Assembly (NCBI GenBank): GCA_035937155.1 | Contig: DASYVJ010000105.1 | Span: forward strand, 1 to 26,530 | From: Palsa-870 sp035937155 | GTDB lineage: Bacteria; Chloroflexota; Dormibacteria; Dormibacterales; Dormibacteraceae | Reading direction: 5' to 3' | DNA length: 26,530 bases | Shown: positions 22,668 to 26,530 of the stretch, piece after piece | How positions within the stretch are numbered: the stretch's first letter is position 1 | Layout of the letters: every line of letters begins with the position of its first letter | Position numbers and translations under genes: made by a program | The notes under the pieces: model-generated | Seen by the model: only the letters and a program-made list of their open reading frames with translations | Told to the model about the DNA's origin: nothing | Database searches by the model: none

Positions 22668-24146
22668 TTGTACAGACCGACACATGACCTGAAGAAGATT
22701 AGCGTCGCTTCAGGAATCGCCTTGCTCTCGGCTCTTGTTCCGGTGGCGGCCTTCGCGGATGACACCACCGCGACGTCAGCGGCGGGAATTGCGGCCGACA
22801 CGGTGTGGGTGATCGTCGCCGCCTGCTTCGTCATGTTCATGCAGGCCGGTTTCGCGATGCTCGAGGTCGGCTTCAGCCGGATGAAGAACGTGGGCACGGT
22901 GGTCGCCAAAGTCATCACCAACCTGAGCGTGAGCTCAATCGCCTACTGGGGCGTCGGGTTCGGCCTGGCGTTTGGCGCCGGCGGCGCCTTTGCCTTCATT
23001 GGGGGAAGCGGGTTCTTCCCAACCTTCAGTCCGGGCTCGACGATGGACCTGCCGGCGATCGCCGCCAGCACCGTTCCCGCGGCCGGAAAGTGGTTCTTCG
23101 AGTTCGTGTTCTGCGCAGTCTCTCTGGCAATCGTGTGGGGGACGATGCTCGAGCGCACCAAGTTCATCGTCTACATCCTTTTCGGCATCCCCTTCGCTGC
23201 CTTCATCTATCCGCTCATCAGCCACCAGCTCTTCGGTGGCGGATACCTCATGGCGACGCTTGGCTCGCAGGACTTCGCCGGCTCGACAGTCGTGCACCTG
23301 ACCGGCGCCACCGCCGGTCTGGCGGGTCTCCTCTTGCTGGGCGCGCGGATCGGCAAGTACGAAAAAGGACGAGCGAACGCGATCCCCGGACATAACATGC
23401 CGCTTGCCCAGCTGGGCGTGCTGATCCTCTGGTTCGGCTGGTTCGGCTTCAACCCAGGCTCGACTCTCAACGCGACGAACCTGCACTTCGCCGATGTCGT
23501 CGTGGTCACCAACCTTGCCGCGGCCGGCGGCGCGGTTGCAGCGCTGGTCACCGTCTACCTCATCACCAAGACAATGGACGTGGGCATGATCGGCAACGGA
23601 GCAATCGCAGCCCTCGTGGCGATCACCGCGCCTTCAGGCTATGTCGAGCCCTGGGCCGGCATCGTCATCGGCATGGTTGCAGGCGTGATTGTCGTAGTCG
23701 GGGTGCTGGCTCTCGACAAGATCCTTGACGACCCGGTTGGCGCCTTGCCAGCGCACGGACTCGCCGGAATCTGGGGCACCCTGAGCTGCGGCCTGTTCAC
23801 GACGCCCGCGCTGGCCAAGTTCAATGGCGTGGGCCAGGGTGGCCTGTTCTACACGGGCAGCTTTCACCAGCTCGGTGCACAGGCGATCGCGGTGACGGCC
23901 TCGTTTGTCACCGTCTTCGTTCTCAGCTACGGGCTGTTCTGGATCATCAAGAAGACCGTGGGCCTGCGCGTCTCGGCGCGCGAAGAGATGGAAGGCCTGG
24001 ACATCAGCGAGCACGGCATGTGGGGTTATCCCGAATCATTCATGCCGGTGCCCGGCGGGGTCTACCGCCCCGCGGATACGCCGACTGTCAACGCGCACGC
24101 TTCACACGAACCCGTGTCGACGTCGCAGGGGGTGGCGTCCGCATGA
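22668..24146 (+). CDS. amt: ammonium transporter Amt
   Basis: 492 residues from a TTG at 22668, supported by GGAGGGG 5 nt upstream. A signal peptide (about 10-30, ending AFA) precedes the mature N-terminus outside, then eleven membrane helices. The twin pore histidines are His210 (VVHLTGATAG) and His363 (PAHGLAGIWGTL). The conserved MQAGFAMLEVG (58-68) and FNPGSTLN (261-268) blocks are present. The cytosolic C-terminal region (about 430-455) with the GLRVSAREEMEGLDISEHG block is the usual contact for PII proteins. An extra tail of about 35 residues follows. The stop overlaps the glnK start (ATGA), the standard amt-glnK arrangement. Confidence 0.95.
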   Translation: MYRPTHDLKKISVASGIALLSALVPVAAFADDTTATSAAGIAADTVWVIVAACFVMFMQAGFAMLEVGFSRMKNVGTVVAKVITNLSVSSIAYWGVGFGLAFGAGGAFAFIGGSGFFPTFSPGSTMDLPAIAASTVPAAGKWFFEFVFCAVSLAIVWGTMLERTKFIVYILFGIPFAAFIYPLISHQLFGGGYLMATLGSQDFAGSTVVHLTGATAGLAGLLLLGARIGKYEKGRANAIPGHNMPLAQLGVLILWFGWFGFNPGSTLNATNLHFADVVVVTNLAAAGGAVAALVTVYLITKTMDVGMIGNGAIAALVAITAPSGYVEPWAGIVIGMVAGVIVVVGVLALDKILDDPVGALPAHGLAGIWGTLSCGLFTTPALAKFNGVGQGGLFYTGSFHQLGAQAIAVTASFVTVFVLSYGLFWIIKKTVGLRVSAREEMEGLDISEHGMWGYPESFMPVPGGVYRPADTPTVNAHASHEPVSTSQGVASA

Positions 24147-24511
24147 AGATGGTCGTCGCGATCATTCGCCACGAAAAGCTCCAGGAGGTCCAGGACGTGC
24201 TGGACGAGTGCGGGGTATCCGGAGTCACCGTTACGGAGGTCAAAGGCTGCGGAGCCCAGCGCGGCTACACGGAGAAATACCGAGGAGCGGCCGTACATAT
24301 CTCACTTCGTCCGAGGCTGAAGATCGAAGCCGTGATGCGATCTGAGATCGTCAACACCGTGGTCGACAAGATGGCCGTCGCGGCGCGCACAGGCGAGGTT
24401 GGAGACGGGAAAATCTTCATCCTCCCAGTGGAGGACGCCGTGCGGATTCGCACAGGCGAGCATGGAGCTGAAACCGTTCAACACGCCGAACGAGCCATGT
24501 GGGGGCACTAA
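24143..24511 (+). CDS. glnK: PII signalling protein GlnK, diverged T-loop
   Basis: 122 residues from the ATG at 24143 overlapping the amt stop. A longer reading frame starting inside amt exists but family sequence begins exactly here. TVTEVKG (29-35), Gln39 and the B-loop TGEVGDGKIF are normal for PII. The T-loop is unusual: numbering matches E. coli GlnK without gaps, and position 51, the Tyr uridylylated or adenylylated in most PIIs, is Val (YRGAAVH). Arg38 of the GRQ motif is Ala (GAQ), and Lys58 is Arg. Tyr46 is kept. It likely binds ATP/ADP and gates Amt, but canonical covalent switching at Tyr51 cannot occur. Confidence 0.92.
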   Translation: MKMVVAIIRHEKLQEVQDVLDECGVSGVTVTEVKGCGAQRGYTEKYRGAAVHISLRPRLKIEAVMRSEIVNTVVDKMAVAARTGEVGDGKIFILPVEDAVRIRTGEHGAETVQHAERAMWGH

Positions 24512-24513
24512 GA

Positions 24514-24582
24514 ATATGAGCGAAAACCCGGATGGTTTTCTCTCATCGCCCGGTCGGCTTAGCCGACCGGGCTGCTCTTTTT
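24514..24582 (+). terminator. double-hairpin terminator of amt-glnK
   Basis: Three bases after the glnK stop comes ATATGAG and a hairpin: ATGAG-C-GAAAACC (24516-24528) with GGTTTTC-T-CTCAT (24534-24546). Immediately after is a perfect 11-bp stem, GCCCGGTCGGC (24548-24558) with GCCGACCGGGC (24562-24572), loop TTA, then TGCTCTTTTT. The second is a textbook Rho-independent terminator. Confidence 0.93.
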
Positions 24583-24695
24583 CCGGAATATCGTTGGGAC
24601 TGATTTCAGAGTCTGAAGTCGCGCGACGCTAAGAGGCTTTAGGACAAAGTTGCGACCGGGCGTAGCCCGGTCGCCCTCGCCACGCGGGTCTGAAA
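24583..24695 (+). repeat. candidate diverged copy C of the structured intergenic element
   Basis: It follows the ATATGAG hairpin and a CTCTTTTTCC tract, as copy B does. TTTCAGA (24604-24610) can pair with TCTGAAA (24689-24695) as an outer stem. Inside are a CTAA/TTAG inverted repeat (24629-24642), a GGAC, a perfect 10-bp hairpin GCGACCGGGC-GTA-GCCCGGTCGC (24652-24674), then CTCGCCACGCGGG, close to CTTGCGACGCGGG of copy B. TTTCAGA could instead pair locally with TCTGAAG at 24612-24618. Sequence identity to A and B outside these blocks is low. Confidence 0.35.
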
Positions 24696-24696
24696 A

Positions 24697-24726
24697 CTGA
24701 GCGGCCCGGGATTTCCCCCGCCGCTC
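24697..24726 (-). terminator. terminator of trxA
   Basis: GAGCGGC (24699-24705) pairs with GCCGCTC (24720-24726), with inner CGGG/CCCC pairs. On the minus strand it lies 18 nt after the trxA stop and is followed by AGTTTTCAG. Confidence 0.7.
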
Positions 24727-24744
24727 TTACTTCCAGGCGGTTGT

Positions 24745-25116
24745 TTAGTTCGTCGCGGCTTTTTCAGCCGTGTTGGCCATCTCGCCCATGTTGGCGTTCT
24801 TGTCGATCCAGGCCTTGATCGGGCCCGCGCCCCCGGGGTATCCCACCAGGCGGTCGACCAGCTTCCCGTCCCGGAACATACCGAGGGTGGGGATGCCCAT
24901 CACGCCGTAGCGGATGGCGATGTCCTGGTTGACGTCCACGTCCAGCTTGCCGATCGTCACCTTGCCGGCGTACTCCCCCGCCAGTTGCTCCACAACCGGC
25001 GTCATCATCCGGCACGGACCGCACCAGTCGGCGTAGAAGTCGACCACGACAGGTTGGCTGGCTTTGAGCACGTCAGCCTCGAAAGTCGGGCCGTCGAAGT
25101 GCTTCATGTTCTCCAT
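24745..25116 (-). CDS. trxA: thioredoxin
   Basis: 123 residues from the ATG at 25116; Met4 (25107), with GGAG just three bases upstream, is an alternative. A longer reading to 25221 adds sequence without family character. The active site WCGPC is at 31-35, after the VVVDFYAD strand, and the cis-proline is in GIPTLGMF. A tail of about 15 residues beyond the usual end is Ala/Asn/Lys-rich. It reduces disulfides in the cytosol and could supply MsrA. It is monocistronic, with a terminator after it and an upstream region shared with the divergent glycosyltransferase. Confidence 0.93.
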   Translation of the reverse strand: MENMKHFDGPTFEADVLKASQPVVVDFYADWCGPCRMMTPVVEQLAGEYAGKVTIGKLDVDVNQDIAIRYGVMGIPTLGMFRDGKLVDRLVGYPGGAGPIKAWIDKNANMGEMANTAEKAATN

Positions 25117-25225
25117 GGAAACTAGAAGGCCGCCAGGGCATTCGGTATTCCCGACCCTAAGGCGCCGCACTCGCCTGTGGGAGGCAGAACCGACCCGGCT
25201 CAGCACCCCCGGCGTTATCAAGCTA

Positions 25226-25266
25226 CAAAGCGGCCGGGCGTGAACCCCCTGCCGCTTTGCTTTTGA
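25226..25266 (+). terminator. terminator-like hairpin upstream of the glycosyltransferase
   Basis: CAAAGCGGC (25226-25234) pairs with GCCGCTTTG (25251-25259), 9 bp with a 16-nt loop holding inner CGGG/CCCC pairs, then CTTTTGA. Reading on plus, it ends 28 nt before the glycosyltransferase ATG. No plus-strand gene precedes it, so it may end an unseen leader RNA or block readthrough. On the minus strand it lies upstream of trxA. Confidence 0.5.
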
Positions 25267-25274
25267 GTCGCCGC

Positions 25275-25280
25275 CATAAT
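25275..25280 (+). promoter_or_regulatory. -10 box placed for a leaderless mRNA
   Basis: CATAAT ends 6 nt before the ATG of the glycosyltransferase gene. A start of transcription seven bases downstream would be the A of the ATG. No ribosome site precedes the ATG. No strong -35 is seen. Confidence 0.45.
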
Positions 25281-25286
25281 CGGCTG

Positions 25287-26530
25287 ATGGCGACAGTCCC
25301 GGCGGAACAGCCTGCGTCGGCCCTCCAGCTCGCGCTGCGCCAGTTTGGCGCGCGCCTTTTCGAGGCCGGGCCCGGGCTCATTACGTGGATTCTGCTGCTG
25401 GCGCCGGCCTGGATTCCGATCATCTTCAGCTCGCCGGGAGCGCTAGCCGTCGCTACAGCCGTGTTCGTGTTCGACATTTACTGGTTCTTTCGCGCGTTCA
25501 CGGTCGTTACCGGTGTCTACAGCACGATGTGGCGCATGCGGCGCGATATGGCGAAAGACTGGCTGGCACTCTGTCGCGAGGACCAGGAGCAGGGCGCCCA
25601 CAAACCTCTTGAGTACTACCACCTGGCTGTGATCCCGACGTACACAGAGCCATACCACGTGCTGGAGCGGACGGTGCAGGCGATCGTTGATTCGAACTAC
25701 CCGGCCGAGCTGACCATGATCGGCATCATCACTCGCGAGACCGACAAGCCTGGCTGGGAGAACGTGGCTCGGTTGAAGGAGAAGTTCGGCAGCCAGGTGC
25801 GAGGCTTCTACCACATCAAGGATCCCCTGGAGCCCGGCATCGTCGTCGGCAAATCGGCAGCGATGAACTGGGGCGGACGCTGGATGGTCAGGGTGCTGAC
25901 TGAAGCGGGCTACAACCTCGACCAGATCCTGATCACCGACCTGGACTCGGACTACCGGGTTCATCCGCAGTACTTCGCCTGGATCAGCTGGCACCACGCC
26001 CGCGAAGTGCTGCGCGACTATGCCATCTGGCAGCCGGTGCCGCTGTTTCACAACAACATCTGGCAGGTCCCGATGGCGGTGCGCATCATGTCCGCCAGCA
26101 CGTCGCAGTGGCAGATGTTCCTGCACTCGCGACCGCATCGCCTGGTTGCGTTCAGCAGCTACACGTGCAGCCTCGAATTCGTCCGCAAGGTCGGCTATTG
26201 GGACAAAGACGTTATTCCGGAAGACTCACGGTTTTACTGGAAGGCGTTCTTCACGTTCGGTCAGCGCTTTGCGGTCAAGTCGGTCTACCTGCCGATCTAT
26301 GGCGACTCGCCGAACTCACGCGACTATGCATCCACGCACATGAGCCAGTACAACCAGATCAAGCGCTGGGCATGGGGCATCACCGACGTGCCCTACGTGC
26401 TCGCCAGGCTCTTCAAGCACCCCGAGATCCCGTTGTGGCTGCGGATCCATCGGTTCATGAACCTGTTCCTGAACCACCTGAACTGGATCTTCCTACCGGT
26501 GCTCCTGATGTTCGGCGCTTCGGTCCCGCT
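25287..26530 (+). CDS. processive family-2 glycosyltransferase, N-terminal part (truncated by window edge)
   Basis: 414 residues visible, running off the right edge. Two membrane helices (about 30-50 and 53-76) precede the GT-A catalytic domain. Signatures of processive (cellulose/hyaluronan synthase-like) enzymes: HLAVIPTYTEP (112-122), the metal-binding DLDSD (218-222), PEDS (311-314, catalytic Asp/Glu region) and the QxxRW motif as QIKRW (357-361). Membrane helices resume near residue 383. It should polymerise a sugar from a nucleotide-sugar donor at the membrane. The product is not determined: sequence around QxxRW differs from classical BcsA. There is no PilZ domain in the visible part. 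It diverges from trxA. Confidence 0.85.
   Translation, partial: MATVPAEQPASALQLALRQFGARLFEAGPGLITWILLLAPAWIPIIFSSPGALAVATAVFVFDIYWFFRAFTVVTGVYSTMWRMRRDMAKDWLALCREDQEQGAHKPLEYYHLAVIPTYTEPYHVLERTVQAIVDSNYPAELTMIGIITRETDKPGWENVARLKEKFGSQVRGFYHIKDPLEPGIVVGKSAAMNWGGRWMVRVLTEAGYNLDQILITDLDSDYRVHPQYFAWISWHHAREVLRDYAIWQPVPLFHNNIWQVPMAVRIMSASTSQWQMFLHSRPHRLVAFSSYTCSLEFVRKVGYWDKDVIPEDSRFYWKAFFTFGQRFAVKSVYLPIYGDSPNSRDYASTHMSQYNQIKRWAWGITDVPYVLARLFKHPEIPLWLRIHRFMNLFLNHLNWIFLPVLLMFGASVP

Noticed and set aside
24020..24142. N-terminal extension of GlnK into the amt gene.
   Set aside because: PII homology begins exactly at MKMVVAII (24143), which overlaps the amt stop as ATGA.

Overview
The window is a high-GC bacterial chromosome segment with dense coding, many GTG and TTG starts, and four-base stop/start overlaps. 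It has no phage, transposase, CRISPR or rRNA. The gene types suggest a soil-type Terrabacteria lineage: zinc-ribbon PrsW-like protease, actinobacterial-style type I glutamine synthetase, GAF-PucR regulator, cytochrome b/NuoF/ferredoxin/ApbE cassette, and FtsEX with an M23 hydrolase. A Chloroflexota- or Dormibacterota-like organism, or a deep actinobacterial relative, would fit. This is inference from gene style; no marker gene here settles it.

Layout. 1-683 (-): start of an MFS exporter, cut by the window edge. 726-3387 (+): MsrA, then a tightly coupled pair made of a PrsW-like membrane protease with zinc ribbons at both ends and a single-pass zinc-ribbon protein. 3615-5891 (+): MMPL/RND-type transporter. 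6034-11507 (-): a seven-gene run comprising a small Ser/Thr-rich exported peptide, a ferric-reductase-like cytochrome b, a NuoF-like flavoprotein, a 3-Cys ferredoxin, ApbE flavin transferase, an OmpR-type response regulator and its histidine kinase. Most junctions overlap, so it reads as a membrane electron-transfer module with its own two-component system. 11619-11694 (+): tRNA-Arg(CCU). 11780-15174 (-): a cell-division module in which FtsE and FtsX are one 690-residue polypeptide with an Asn-Gly repeat tail, coupled by GTGA to a coiled-coil M23 endopeptidase. 15291-18848 (-): SufS-like enzyme, PLDc_N peptide, DUF4190-like peptide and an endoglycoceramidase-like GH5 hydrolase. 18895-20742 (+): GAF-PucR regulator. 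20947-24511: nitrogen block, glnA (-) divergent from amt-glnK (+). 24745-25116 (-): thioredoxin. 25287-end (+): processive GT2 glycosyltransferase, cut by the window edge.

Between genes, the main surprise is a repeated, foldable intergenic element. Copy A (about 3433-3574, +) and copy B (about 20747-20850, -) are about 87% identical over a 57-nt core by hand alignment. They share a P3 hairpin and each is closed by an outer stem of unrelated sequence, which is the pattern compensatory change would give. A third, diverged candidate (C) lies after glnK (about 24583-24695, +). All three lie downstream, in the same sense, of a hairpin that begins ATATGAG at the 3' end of a gene (zinc-ribbon gene, glnA, glnK). 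I do not recognise the family. The other points most worth checking are the FtsE-FtsX single-chain fusion, a PII protein lacking the modifiable Tyr51, and an ApbE operon with no visible flavinylation substrate.
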